Under the pieces are notes generated by a model that was not told the origin of the DNA, did not search any database, and was given only the letters and a program-made list of their open reading frames with translations. Shown here one piece after another: positions 39,728 to 48,397 of a stretch of DNA of 64,000 bases. Within the stretch, counting starts at the first letter, position 1; the number at the start of each line of letters is the position of its first letter. Source of the stretch: Azonexus sp. R2A61 (lineage in GTDB: Bacteria > Pseudomonadota > Gammaproteobacteria > Burkholderiales > Rhodocyclaceae); contig NZ_JACBFO010000002.1 in NCBI RefSeq assembly GCF_021401135.1, positions 868,001-932,000 on the forward strand. Direction: 5' to 3'. Position numbers and translations under genes: made by a program.

Positions 39728-40801
39728 ATGGATCTGGACGGCCTGATCGATATCTGGGGCGACCGCGCGGTGATCACCGTTGCCGGCCTGCTGATCGGCA
39801 TCCTGTTCGGCGTTTTCGCACAACGCTCGCGCTTCTGCCTGCGCTCGGCCACGGTCGAATTCTGGGCGCGCCAGGGCACCTCGCGCCTCGCGATCTGGCT
39901 GTTCGCCTTTTCCGCGGCAATGATCGCCACGCAGGCGCTGATCGCATCCGGCTGGCTCGACGTCTCCCAGGCCCGGCAGTTGTCGGCACGCGGCAGTCTG
40001 TCCGGTGCGCTGGTCGGCGGCCTGCTGTTCGGAACCGGCATGATCCTGGCGCGCGGCTGCTCGTCGCGCATGCTGATCCTGTCGGCCAACGGCAACCTGC
40101 GCGCCCTGCTGACCGGCCTGATTTTCGCCGTGACGGCACAGGCCTCGCTGAACGGGCTGCTGTCGCCGCTGCGCACCTGGATTTCCGGCTGGTGGACCAT
40201 CGACGGCAGCAGCCGCGACCTGCTCGGCCTGATGCATGTCGGGCACGCCGGCGGCCTGCTGTTCGGGCTGCTCTGGCTGGCGGCGGCCATCCATTTCGGC
40301 CGCCGCGCGGCGCTGCAGCCTCGCGAATGGCTGGGCGCCGTCGGTGTCGGCCTGGTCGTCGCCTGCGGCTGGCTGATCACCTATCAGGTCGGCACCGCCT
40401 CCTTCGACGTGATGCCGGTACAGAGCCTGAGCTTCACCGGTCCGTCGGCCGATGTACTGATGCTGGTGCTGTCGCCGCCCGGACAACCGTGGGATTTCGA
40501 CATCGGACTGGTGCCCGGCGTCGTCCTCGGCTCCTTCCTGTCGGCCGCCTGGCGCCGCGAACTGAAACTGGAGGGGTTCAAGGATGGACACAGCATGCGC
40601 CGCTACATCGTCGGCGCGATCTGCATGGGCTTCGGCGGCATGCTGGCCGGCGGTTGCGCGGTCGGGGCCGGGGTATCCGGCGCCTCGATCTTCGCACTGA
40701 CGGCCTGGATCGCCCTGATCGGCATGTGGGCCGGCGCCGGCCTGGCCGATGCCTTGATCGACCGGCCGGAGCGCCGCCAGGCTGCGTTGCCGCAGCCGTG
40801 A
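39728..40801 (+). CDS. YeeE/YedE family transporter (thiosulfate/sulfur-compound uptake)
   Basis: A 357-residue membrane protein with about nine helices and the three conserved cysteine motifs of the YeeE/TsuA family: RSRFCLRSA (C37), ARGCSSRML (C111) and AGGCAVGAGVSG (C310). Family members import thiosulfate by passing it along these cysteines. AGGAAAA precedes the ATG. It is convergent with the sox-linked membrane gene. Next to a Sox cluster it may move a sulfur intermediate into or out of the cytoplasm. The exact substrate is unproven. Confidence 0.9.
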   Translation: MDLDGLIDIWGDRAVITVAGLLIGILFGVFAQRSRFCLRSATVEFWARQGTSRLAIWLFAFSAAMIATQALIASGWLDVSQARQLSARGSLSGALVGGLLFGTGMILARGCSSRMLILSANGNLRALLTGLIFAVTAQASLNGLLSPLRTWISGWWTIDGSSRDLLGLMHVGHAGGLLFGLLWLAAAIHFGRRAALQPREWLGAVGVGLVVACGWLITYQVGTASFDVMPVQSLSFTGPSADVLMLVLSPPGQPWDFDIGLVPGVVLGSFLSAAWRRELKLEGFKDGHSMRRYIVGAICMGFGGMLAGGCAVGAGVSGASIFALTAWIALIGMWAGAGLADALIDRPERRQAALPQP

Positions 40802-40805
40802 AAAG

Positions 40806-41156
40806 TCACCCGGCGAGGCGTCGACCGCGCCAGCCGGCCCAGGTGTAGATCAGGATCGCAGTGCCGGCCAAACCCAGCCCGAAGACCAGGGCGATCAGGA
40901 ACCAGTCGGCAGGACCGCCGGCATCGGTAAATCCGGATGACGAGACCTTGGCCATCAGGATCAGGGCCAGCACGCCGCCCAGCAAGCCTGCCAGTTCGGC
41001 GCGCACCAGGCGTTTTGAGTCGATCCTGCGTTCCTTCAGCAGCAATGCGACGAAGGCGACAGTGCCCCCCACGATGAGCAGCAGCATCACCCACAGCAAG
41101 GGACCGAGCATTTCCTGAAAAACAGCCAGGAAAACCAGGGGATCCAGTTCTTTCAT
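40806..41156 (-). CDS. Small membrane protein at the end of the sulfur-oxidation cluster
   Basis: A 116-residue protein with three hydrophobic helices (about residues 8-33, 50-68, 80-104). It starts MKELDPLVFLAVFQEMLGPLL. GGAGAAAAG is just upstream of the ATG at 41156. It is 14 bp downstream of the flavoprotein gene, so it is co-transcribed and may be its membrane partner. It may belong to a small family of unknown function (possibly DUF5368); I cannot confirm this. Confidence 0.72.
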   Translation of the reverse strand: MKELDPLVFLAVFQEMLGPLLWVMLLLIVGGTVAFVALLLKERRIDSKRLVRAELAGLLGGVLALILMAKVSSSGFTDAGGPADWFLIALVFGLGLAGTAILIYTWAGWRGRRLAG

Positions 41157-41170
41157 GTTCTTTTCTCCTT

Positions 41171-42505
41171 TCAGGCGCGGCCGCGCAGCATGCTGATGTA
41201 GGTTGGCTTGAGCGCCATCGTCTTCATCACCCAACTGATCCACAACTCTTCCAGCGGGGCGATCACGCCCGGGAAAGACGGCGTCAGGTTGTTCTTGTAG
41301 TCGAACTCGACGAGCATCGCCTGACCGAGCCGGGTAATCAGCGGGCAAGAGGTATAGCCGTCATAGCGCGCCATCGATTCCTTGCCTTCGATCTGTGCCA
41401 GCAGATGGTCGACCGCCACCGGCACCTGCCATTTGACGCTGGCCGCCGTCTTGCCCTTGGGCACACCGGCCACATCGCCGACGGCAAAGACATTCGCGAA
41501 GCGGGCGTGCCGCAGATTGTGCTTGTCCACCTCGATCCAGCCATCGGCGGCCCAAGCGCCTTCCTGCCAGCGCAACGGGCTGTTGCGCACCGCATCCGGC
41601 GCGCGCATCGGCGGAATCACGTTGATGAAATCGTAGGGCTGCTCGACCGGACCGGTCGGCGTATCGAACGTGGCGATCTTCCGGCCAGGATCGATCGCCG
41701 CCAGCACCCGCTCGTAATTGATCTTGACCCCGCGCTGCTCGAACAACATGCGGACCTTCTCATGCACGATGGGCACGCTGAACAGGCTCTTGTTGTTGGC
41801 GTTGTACACGATTTCCGCCTTGCCGCGATTGCCGCGACGCTGCAGGTAGTCCTCGGTGACGAAGGTGTATTTGAGCGGGGCGCCGGCACACTTCATCTCG
41901 GTATTCGGCCGCAGGAAGACACCGACGCCGCCCCGGTCGGCAAACTCGGACATTGCCTGCCAGGTGGCCGCCGCCTTGGCCGGGCTGTGATAGATGCTGC
42001 CCAGGCCGTTGCTGCCGATCAGTTCGGTATCCATGCCGGGGATCGCCGCATAGTCCAGCGTCAGGCCGGTGGCGACGACGAGGAAATCGTAGACATGTGC
42101 GGTACCGCTTTCGGTAACCACCTTGTTGCCTTCCGGATCGAATTCGGCGATCCGCTCCTCGACCAGTTCGACGCCGGCCGGCAGATAATCGCGGGTCGCC
42201 GTGACGACGTAGGATTCCGGCTTGATGCCGGAGGCCACCAGCGTGAATCCGGGCTGGTAGAAATGCGCCTTGCGGGCATCGATCAAGGTGATCTTCGCGC
42301 CGTCCAGACGCGCTGCCAGCTGCGATGCCGCCGCCAGCCCGGCCGCCCCGGCGCCGGCGATGACGATGCGCGCCGGGGTTTTCACCCTGGCGGCTGCCGA
42401 AGCACTCGCCGGCAACACGCCGCCCGCCCCCGCCAGTGTCGCAAATTTGATGAAAGAACGGCGATCCAGTGTGAATCGCCGTTCCGTTTCGTGCGCTTTC
42501 GTCAT
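41171..42505 (-). CDS. Tat-exported sulfide:quinone reductase-like flavoprotein (type II Cys pattern)
   Basis: A 444-residue FAD protein. It has a twin-arginine signal (R15-R16 in DRRSFIKF, then a hydrophobic stretch to about 39) and an FAD-binding GAGAAGLAAA motif. Two redox cysteines lie in KCAGAP (C206) and DGYTSCPL (C387). These two motifs are those of type II sulfide:quinone reductases, including mitochondrial SQOR. The C-terminus LEELWISWVMKTMALKPTYI can form amphipathic membrane-binding helices. It probably oxidises sulfide on the periplasmic face and reduces quinone. A palindromic ArsR-type site lies 62 bp upstream, giving it its own regulated promoter inside the cluster. Confidence 0.85.
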   Translation of the reverse strand: MTKAHETERRFTLDRRSFIKFATLAGAGGVLPASASAAARVKTPARIVIAGAGAAGLAAASQLAARLDGAKITLIDARKAHFYQPGFTLVASGIKPESYVVTATRDYLPAGVELVEERIAEFDPEGNKVVTESGTAHVYDFLVVATGLTLDYAAIPGMDTELIGSNGLGSIYHSPAKAAATWQAMSEFADRGGVGVFLRPNTEMKCAGAPLKYTFVTEDYLQRRGNRGKAEIVYNANNKSLFSVPIVHEKVRMLFEQRGVKINYERVLAAIDPGRKIATFDTPTGPVEQPYDFINVIPPMRAPDAVRNSPLRWQEGAWAADGWIEVDKHNLRHARFANVFAVGDVAGVPKGKTAASVKWQVPVAVDHLLAQIEGKESMARYDGYTSCPLITRLGQAMLVEFDYKNNLTPSFPGVIAPLEELWISWVMKTMALKPTYISMLRGRA

Positions 42506-42540
42506 GCCAGGCCTCCCTTGCCGTTGTAAGTCTGACGAAA

Positions 42541-42581
42541 GTTATATCAACAAATCAGAAAAGTCTAATATTTGAAATATT
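42541..42581 (-). promoter_or_regulatory. Promoter and ArsR-type operator upstream of the SQR-like gene
   Basis: AATATTTGAAATATT (42567-42581) is a perfect 15-bp AT palindrome of the kind bound by ArsR/BigR/SoxR regulators. On the minus strand it abuts a TTAGAC-16 bp-TATAAC promoter (-10 at 42541-42546), overlapping the -35 by two bases. Binding would block transcription. The cluster encodes an ArsR-type protein at 49760-50089. Confidence 0.6.
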
Positions 42582-42591
42582 CCGAAACGCC

Positions 42592-42603
42592 CGGTCGACC
42601 GCA
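42592..42603. repeat. Partial copy of the SalI-type palindrome
   Basis: CGGTCGACCGCA, twelve of the fourteen bases of the perfect copies, 5 bp after the rhodanese stop codon. Confidence 0.4.
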
Positions 42604-42607
42604 AGAT

Positions 42608-43222
42608 TCAGCGCGGGAAGTACATCCGGCGCTTGTCCAGCGTGTAACTCCACGGCAAACCGGCATTCTTCCACCCGTTGACCGTCCGCTGCCCCTTGCC
42701 CGGCCCGGCCGAGGCCTTGTCCCCCTCAAACCCTTCGGCAACGCTGTAGACGCTGGCGTAGCCTTCGGCCTGCAAGCGGTCGGCCGCCTTCGCGCTGCGG
42801 TCACCGGAGCGGCAAAGCAGGATCACCGTCGCATTCTTGTCCAGCCCCATGGCCTGCAGGCGGCGGGCGATCTCGGCGACGAAATCCTGATTCGGTTCAA
42901 GCTTGTACATGGCGCGCTTGTCGTCCCAGTCGGTCATCAATTCCTGATGTTCGACAAAAGGCACCAGCGCATCGGCCGCCTCCGCCATACCGACGTACAT
43001 CGCCTCGGCACGGGTACGGATGTCGAACAAGGCCACCGTCTTCGGATTGCCCTGCTTCATCTCGAATGCCTGTTGCGGCGTCAGATAGCGCCCGGCTTTC
43101 GAGACCTTGGCTTCGGGCAGCTGGCGCCAGTCGGTGCTGCCCGGCGCCCAGTCGCCGGCATGGGCGAGAACGGAAAGGAGCAGCCCGACACCGGCCAGCG
43201 CAGTTTTCAGGGGGCTCATCAT
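42608..43222 (-). CDS. Periplasmic rhodanese-like protein
   Basis: A 204-residue protein with a signal peptide (about 1-22) and one rhodanese domain. The active loop is CRSGDRS with C137. Rhodaneses carry sulfane sulfur on this cysteine, so it may handle persulfide or thiosulfate sulfur near SoxYZ. Its start overlaps the soxB stop, so it is part of the sox transcript. PQQAFEM near residue 52 belongs to the PQQ-associated rhodanese-like group. The acceptor is unknown. Confidence 0.87.
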   Translation of the reverse strand: MMSPLKTALAGVGLLLSVLAHAGDWAPGSTDWRQLPEAKVSKAGRYLTPQQAFEMKQGNPKTVALFDIRTRAEAMYVGMAEAADALVPFVEHQELMTDWDDKRAMYKLEPNQDFVAEIARRLQAMGLDKNATVILLCRSGDRSAKAADRLQAEGYASVYSVAEGFEGDKASAGPGKGQRTVNGWKNAGLPWSYTLDKRRMYFPR

Positions 43223-44940
43223 GCAATCCCCGGATTCTTGTCGGCGCCCTTGAGCTTGGGCATGTTCAATTCGATCGGCTTGATCGTCTTGATGTCGCGC
43301 AGGTAGCGGGCAACCACCTCCCAGATCGGCTCGCCGGCGCCCTTCGCTTCTTCGGAGACCGGCGCCCAGCCGGCCACCTTGTAGGTTTTCTTCGGATCGA
43401 TGCGTTGACCGCGCAGCATCATGTCCTGGATGCGGCTGCCCATCTTCGCGGTCGGATCGCAGGTGTACTGCAGACCGCCGACGCGCACCATGTCACCGCC
43501 CTGCTGGTAGTAGGGATCCGGGTTGAACAGGTTGTCGCAGACATCCTCCAGTACCGTCTTGATCGTCTCGCCGGTCATCATCGTGACCGTCGTCCACGGA
43601 TAGGTGATCGCCGTCTGGTCGAGCACGTGCTCCATCAGCACATCCTGCCCGGGCAGCAGCGAAGTCCCCCAGCGAAACCCCGGCGAGAAGGCAATCTCGG
43701 CGTCCTTGACCTTGAGCAGGGCATCGACGATGACCTGGTCGAAAGTTCCGTTGAAATTGCCCCGGCGGTACAGCGTGCCCTCGGTCACCGCCAGCTTTTC
43801 GCCCAGTTTGTCGAGGTAGGGCGCACGCGCCTTGTCGATCAGCGTCTGCATGGCCTTGTCGGCCGGCAACAGGTTGGCGAACACCGGCAGCAGCTTGTAG
43901 CGGAAATCGACGACCTTGCCGTTCTTCACGTCGAAATCCATCACGCCGAGGTACTTGCCGTTGGAACCGGCGTTGGTCACCAGCGTCTTGCCGCCGGCGT
44001 TCCTGACGACCACCGGGGCCGGCACGCCATCGTGCGTATGACCACCGAAGATGGCATCGATACCACGCACGCGCGAAGCCATCTTGAGATCGACGTCCAT
44101 GCCGTTGTGCGAAATGACGACGACGACCTGAGCGCCCTTGGCACGCGCTTCGTCGACCACCGCCTGCATGTTGTCGTCCTGGATGCCGTAGCTCCAGTTC
44201 GGAATCTGCCAGCGCGGATTGGCGATCGGCGTATACGGAAAAGCCTGGCCGACGATGGCCACCGGCACGCCGTTGATGTTCTTGATCACGTAGGGCTTGA
44301 ACACCGGATCGCCGAAATCGGTGGTCTTGATGTTCTGGGCGACGATGTCGACATGGCCGGCGAAATCCTTTTCCTCGATTTCCTTGACCCGTTCCTCACC
44401 GTAAGTGGCTTCCCAGTGCAGCGTCATCACGTCGACGCCGAGCGCCTTGCAGGCGTCGACCATATCCTGGGCATTCGACCACAAGGCGGTACCCGAGCCT
44501 TGCCAGGTATCGCCGCCGTCGAGCAGCAGCGCTCCCGGCCGGCTGGCCTTCATGCGCTTGACCAGCGTCGCCAGGTGGGCGAAGCCGCCGACCTTGCCGT
44601 AGGTCTGCGCCGCCTTCTCGAAATTCAGATAGGTGAAAGCATGTGCCTCGAGGCTGTTCGGCTTGAAACCGAAGTGCTTGAGCAGGTGGTCGCCGACCAG
44701 ATGCGGCACCTTGCCGAACTGGTCGCCAAACCCCAGATTGACGCTGGGCTCCCGGAAATAGATCGGCAGCAGTTGGGCGTGGCAGTCGGTGATATGCAAC
44801 AGGCTGACGTTGCCGAACTTCGGCAGGTCGTACAACCGGGCGGCACCTTTCTCGGCCATGGCGAATTCGCTGTGCAGCGACATGCCGCCGGCGGCAGCCA
44901 CTGCGAGCACCTGGAGGAATTCACGACGATTCATGCTCAT
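43219..44940 (-). CDS. soxB: Thiosulfohydrolase SoxB
   Basis: A 573-residue SoxB that hydrolyses sulfate from SoxY-bound S-sulfonate in the periplasm. It has a Tat-type signal (NRREFLQVLAVAAAGG) and a 5'-nucleotidase-like fold with the dimanganese motifs HITDCHAQ, GGDTWQGSG, SHNGMD and GGHTHDG. The ATG at 44940 places the signal peptide correctly. A 64-bp GC-rich gap separates it from soxX. The length and motifs are those of active enzymes. Confidence 0.97.
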   Translation of the reverse strand: MSMNRREFLQVLAVAAAGGMSLHSEFAMAEKGAARLYDLPKFGNVSLLHITDCHAQLLPIYFREPSVNLGFGDQFGKVPHLVGDHLLKHFGFKPNSLEAHAFTYLNFEKAAQTYGKVGGFAHLATLVKRMKASRPGALLLDGGDTWQGSGTALWSNAQDMVDACKALGVDVMTLHWEATYGEERVKEIEEKDFAGHVDIVAQNIKTTDFGDPVFKPYVIKNINGVPVAIVGQAFPYTPIANPRWQIPNWSYGIQDDNMQAVVDEARAKGAQVVVVISHNGMDVDLKMASRVRGIDAIFGGHTHDGVPAPVVVRNAGGKTLVTNAGSNGKYLGVMDFDVKNGKVVDFRYKLLPVFANLLPADKAMQTLIDKARAPYLDKLGEKLAVTEGTLYRRGNFNGTFDQVIVDALLKVKDAEIAFSPGFRWGTSLLPGQDVLMEHVLDQTAITYPWTTVTMMTGETIKTVLEDVCDNLFNPDPYYQQGGDMVRVGGLQYTCDPTAKMGSRIQDMMLRGQRIDPKKTYKVAGWAPVSEEAKGAGEPIWEVVARYLRDIKTIKPIELNMPKLKGADKNPGIA

Positions 44941-45004
44941 GGAATGGTTCCTGAAAAAAGCCCGGCGAGGCGGGTCGCCCCGGCCGGACAAAATCACGCA
45001 AGGA

Positions 45005-45610
45005 TTACTTTTTGTTGACCGGGGACGCAGGGTCCAGCAGGAAGGCCATCAGGTCCTTGATCTGCTTTTCCGTCAGGATTTCGGCATCGCCGTTGCGAGG
45101 CATGTGGCTGCAGGCATTGAAGGCCTTGGCGTTGTAGATCTTGCCCCAGGTGTATTTCACGACTTCCTCGCCGTTGCCGCGTAGCTTGCCGTATTCGAGC
45201 AGGCTGGGGCCGATCGTGCCGTAGGAGATCTCGTGATGGCTCATCTGGTGACAGTTGTAGCAACCGCCGCCGTTGTTGTAAGGCGTCTTGTCGGTCCAGG
45301 TCAGACCGCGACCGTTGACCGCGATCTTCTCGCCCTCCTTCCAGTCGCCGAGATACTTGCCGTCGGCCGGATAACGGATGGTCTTCATCTGTTCGGCTTC
45401 GATCCGGGCCATTTCCTTTTTCGAAGGCAGCTTCTCGCTGGAACAGGCTTTCTGGAAATCGAGCTGATAGATGCGGTGCTTGCTGGCGATGCCGGTCGTC
45501 TTGAACGAGCGGTCCATCATCGCCTTGAAATCGGCATAGGTATCTTCACCTTGCGCCCAGGCAGCTGGCATGGCGACGAGCAGGCCGACGATGAGGCTGA
45601 TTTTCTTCAT
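45005..45610 (-). CDS. soxX: c-type cytochrome SoxX
   Basis: A 201-residue periplasmic cytochrome with a signal peptide (about 1-20) and a single haem site CYNCH (C117, C120, H121), then the SoxX-typical GTIGPSLLEYG and a Met-containing ACSHMPRNG segment. It pairs with SoxA to conjugate thiosulfate to SoxY. It is longer at the N-terminus than minimal SoxX proteins, carrying an extra helical region with C56. soxA ends 10 bp upstream. Confidence 0.94.
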   Translation of the reverse strand: MKKISLIVGLLVAMPAAWAQGEDTYADFKAMMDRSFKTTGIASKHRIYQLDFQKACSSEKLPSKKEMARIEAEQMKTIRYPADGKYLGDWKEGEKIAVNGRGLTWTDKTPYNNGGGCYNCHQMSHHEISYGTIGPSLLEYGKLRGNGEEVVKYTWGKIYNAKAFNACSHMPRNGDAEILTEKQIKDLMAFLLDPASPVNKK

Positions 45611-45620
45611 GGCGGTCTCC

Positions 45621-46424
45621 TTAGCGCTTGATGCCGGGGGTCAGCATGGTGCCGCCCTTGGCCGTGGCGGCCAGATAGACGGACAGGGCAATGGTCACGT
45701 CCGAACCGTAGATCGGCTCAGGCAGACGCTGCTGACGGAAACAGTCGTTCAGACGATGCTGCATGGTCCAGAACTCGCCGTTCGAGACGCGATAGGCAGG
45801 CCAGCTTCCCCAGCCGGCCGCCGCCCCCTTCTGCGTGCGCAGATCGGGCAGGTCCTGCATGCGGATACGCTTGCCTTCCTCGCCATGGCAGGTCGCGCAG
45901 GAGAAATCCATCGGCCCGGCGCGGAAGTAGAAGGCCATCTTGCCCATCTCGTACATCTTCTTCATTTCGGGATGGCGCATGTCGACATCGATCCTGGCAC
46001 CGTTCGACTCGGTAACCACATAAGCCACCAGTGCGGCGACCTTCTCGCGTTCTCCCTTCAGGAACTTGCCGTCAACGATGCTCTTGGGTTCGATGCCCTG
46101 AAGGTTTTCCATGCAGGTCATCAGACGCGACTCCAGATCCTGTACCCGACCGGTGTCCTTGAAGTAACGCGGCATCTTGGCATAGGCGCCCTTGATGACG
46201 CCCGGCCCGAGGCCGAGATCGCAACGCTCGAGCGATGCCTGCTGCGGTCCACGCTTAGTTTTCCACAATTCCTCGCCTTGCGCCGCAACCAGTTCGGAAG
46301 GATTGCCGTCGGCCAGCAACTCGCGATACTTGGCGATTGCGTCCATTTCCGACGAAGCGGCTGCCGTGCCGGAAAGCAGCCCGCAGGCGAATCCGGCCAG
46401 CAAAATGGTGAATGTATGTCTCAT
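45621..46424 (-). CDS. soxA: c-type cytochrome SoxA (monohaem form)
   Basis: A 267-residue SoxA that, with SoxX, forms the C-S bond between thiosulfate and SoxY. It has a signal peptide (about 1-24). The active haem is CATCH (C176, C179, H180), with the catalytic cysteine ligand C228 in LNDCFRQQ. The N-terminal half lacks a second haem motif; C68 and C104 probably form a disulfide instead. The ATG at 46424 is preferred to a GTG at 46427 because GGAGG spacing then fits. Confidence 0.94.
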   Translation of the reverse strand: MRHTFTILLAGFACGLLSGTAAASSEMDAIAKYRELLADGNPSELVAAQGEELWKTKRGPQQASLERCDLGLGPGVIKGAYAKMPRYFKDTGRVQDLESRLMTCMENLQGIEPKSIVDGKFLKGEREKVAALVAYVVTESNGARIDVDMRHPEMKKMYEMGKMAFYFRAGPMDFSCATCHGEEGKRIRMQDLPDLRTQKGAAAGWGSWPAYRVSNGEFWTMQHRLNDCFRQQRLPEPIYGSDVTIALSVYLAATAKGGTMLTPGIKR

Positions 46425-46455
46425 CACGCCTCCATGGGTGTTTTACGTTATCGGA

Positions 46456-46474
46456 ACGGGGGTCGTGCCCCCGT
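46456..46474 (-). other. Hairpin between soxZ and soxA
   Basis: ACGGGGG and CCCCCGT pair around a 5-nt loop. A T run follows only on the plus strand, so it is not a terminator for the sox transcript. It may stabilise or process the mRNA, or stop antisense transcription. It fills the largest gap (80 bp) between the soxZ and soxA genes. Confidence 0.5.
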
Positions 46475-46504
46475 CCGTTTTTGTTGTGTCGCCGGACGGC
46501 AGGA

Positions 46505-46816
46505 TCAGTTGACCACGGCCTCGTCGGTCCGGCTGTCGCCCTTGTTGTCCTTCCACGACACGCTGACCTTGTCGCCCTTGGCGCCGCCCTTGAACTTGAA
46601 TGCCAGGTAAGGGTTCTTCGACACCGCGGTGCCGAATTCGCTCTGCAGCACGACCTTGTCGCCATGCTTGGCCACCAGTTCGGTAATGAACCAGGCCGGA
46701 ATCACCGCGCCGTTGGCATCCTTGCGCTGACCGGTTTCCATTTCGTGGCTGATCAGCACCTTGACTTCAGTAACGCCATCCTTTGCGGCGGCGCGAATCT
46801 TCATCGGATTTCCCAT
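46505..46816 (-). CDS. soxZ: Sulfur carrier complex subunit SoxZ
   Basis: A 103-residue SoxZ with an immunoglobulin-like beta fold (KIRAAAKDGVTEVKVLISHEMETG is family-typical). It has no signal peptide, as expected, and is exported with SoxY. It stabilises the carrier and presents it to SoxAX, SoxB and SoxCD. GGAGAAAA lies upstream of the ATG. Confidence 0.96.
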   Translation of the reverse strand: MGNPMKIRAAAKDGVTEVKVLISHEMETGQRKDANGAVIPAWFITELVAKHGDKVVLQSEFGTAVSKNPYLAFKFKGGAKGDKVSVSWKDNKGDSRTDEAVVN

Positions 46817-46855
46817 GTGTTTTCTCCTCTTTCTCTAGTCCGGGACAGGTCGAAA

Positions 46856-47323
46856 TCAGCCGCCGCAGCCGCCGAGCGTGACCTTGATTTCCTTGGTCGC
46901 CATATAGAACTTGCCGCCGGCCTTGACCAGGGCATAGACGTTCGACGTCTGGCCCATCTTGACCCGGGTCTGCACGTTGGCTTCGGTACCTTCCGGCAGC
47001 GTGAAGCTGGCGGCCAGCGCGTTCGGGTTCTTTTCGACCAGGATGGCGACCATGGTCGTTCCGGCGATCGACGAGGCGACGCCGACCGGCACCACGGCGC
47101 CGTTTTCGGCAATATCCGGGCCGGTCACCTGGACATCCTTGCTTTCGACCGGAGCACCAGCCCCCAGCGCCTTCAGCGTATCGGCCATGCTCTTGGCTTC
47201 GAAAGCGGCCTTGTTCCAGTCCGCCAGTGCGACGCCCGGCTTGATGATGCCGGCGGCCGCGAGCGCGCCGAGGACGGCGGCACCGGTACCGGATTTGAGT
47301 ACGTTACGACGTTGATTATTCAT
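46856..47323 (-). CDS. soxY: Sulfur carrier SoxY
   Basis: A 155-residue SoxY with a Tat signal (QRRNVLKSG, cleavage after about residue 35) and the mobile C-terminal GGCGG whose cysteine carries the sulfur intermediates. The ATG at 47323 is set by GAGAGGAGA upstream. soxZ follows by 39 bp. The carrier residue is intact. Confidence 0.97.
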   Translation of the reverse strand: MNNQRRNVLKSGTGAAVLGALAAAGIIKPGVALADWNKAAFEAKSMADTLKALGAGAPVESKDVQVTGPDIAENGAVVPVGVASSIAGTTMVAILVEKNPNALAASFTLPEGTEANVQTRVKMGQTSNVYALVKAGGKFYMATKEIKVTLGGCGG

Positions 47324-47347
47324 GACTTCTCCTCTCAAAAATCGGGA

Positions 47348-48397
47348 TTACTTCGCACCGGAAAGAATCCACTTCACCAGTGTCTTGATGTCCTCATCCT
47401 TGACGTGCCCGTTCGGCGGCATCGGGATGGAACCCCAGGCCCCCTGGCCGCCCGCCTTGACCTTGGCGGCCAGACGGTCGGCCGCATCGGCCTGATCCTT
47501 GTACCGGGCCTGGACTTCGTTGAGTCCCGGTCCGACGATCTTGCTGCTCAGGCCGTGGCAGGCCATGCATCCGGAAGCGTTGGCCAGCGTCAGTTCGGCC
47601 GACTGGGCCGGCGCCCTGGCGACGGCGGCATCGCCGTCGACCGTACGCACGCCGCGCACCGGACCGAAGCTGCGGTTCTGGTCTTCCAGATTACCATGAG
47701 CCGTCCGCGCATAATTTGGCAGTACCGAACCGATACGGACTTCCTTCTTGCAATCCTTCATGCAGGCGACGTTTTTCACGTCCGGCTTGCCACCGTTGCC
47801 GATGCCACCACGCGCTGCCGGCGCCCCGGGCCACATGCCGTGATTGGTGGTCATGCCGTTGCGGTTGGGCATCATCTTCTGCACCTCGGCAATGTTCTTG
47901 TCGGACAAGACGAAATCAGCCGGCACGATTTCGGCAAGGTTCAGGAAGTAGGCCAGGATCGCATACACCTCGTCAGGCTTCAGGGATTTCGGCGCAGTCC
48001 AGGGCATGGCGCGCTGGATGTAATCGAAGATCGTCGAAATCGTCGCCACCTTGGTAAAGGTCGTGCGCTGCGGGATATCGCCCTTGACGAAGCCGCCGAC
48101 CCGGCCGTTCTTGATGTCCTCGTGGGTCGTTCCACCGATCAGCGGGGTAAACACTTCGTTCGACTCCCCGAAGGAACCGTGGCAGGAAGCGCACTTTTCC
48201 TCGAACAGGTCGTTACCCTGCTGAACGTTGCCCGACCCCTTGGGCAGCCCCTTGAAGTCCGGCCGGACATCGATGTCCCAGGCGGCCAATTCGGCCGGTG
48301 TGGCCTGTCGTCCCAGCTTGAAGGTATCGAAGGCGAAGGCGCTCGCCGTCAGCGCCAGCAGCGCCGCCGCGACAATGGATTTAGAGAACCTGGACAT
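47348..48397 (-). CDS. soxD: Dihaem cytochrome SoxD
   Basis: A 349-residue periplasmic cytochrome with a signal peptide (about 1-23) and two haem motifs: CASCH (C69, C72, H73) and CMACH (C277, C280, H281). It accepts electrons from SoxC during oxidation of SoxY-bound sulfane sulfur. The ATG at 48397 overlaps the soxC stop by 17 bp. Presence of SoxCD means complete oxidation to sulfate without obligatory sulfur globules. Confidence 0.95.
   Translation of the reverse strand: MSRFSKSIVAAALLALTASAFAFDTFKLGRQATPAELAAWDIDVRPDFKGLPKGSGNVQQGNDLFEEKCASCHGSFGESNEVFTPLIGGTTHEDIKNGRVGGFVKGDIPQRTTFTKVATISTIFDYIQRAMPWTAPKSLKPDEVYAILAYFLNLAEIVPADFVLSDKNIAEVQKMMPNRNGMTTNHGMWPGAPAARGGIGNGGKPDVKNVACMKDCKKEVRIGSVLPNYARTAHGNLEDQNRSFGPVRGVRTVDGDAAVARAPAQSAELTLANASGCMACHGLSSKIVGPGLNEVQARYKDQADAADRLAAKVKAGGQGAWGSIPMPPNGHVKDEDIKTLVKWILSGAK

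Noticed and set aside
43066..45018. 650-codon plus-strand open frame
   Set aside because: It is antisense to soxB and rhodanese; both carry catalytic motifs and signal peptides.
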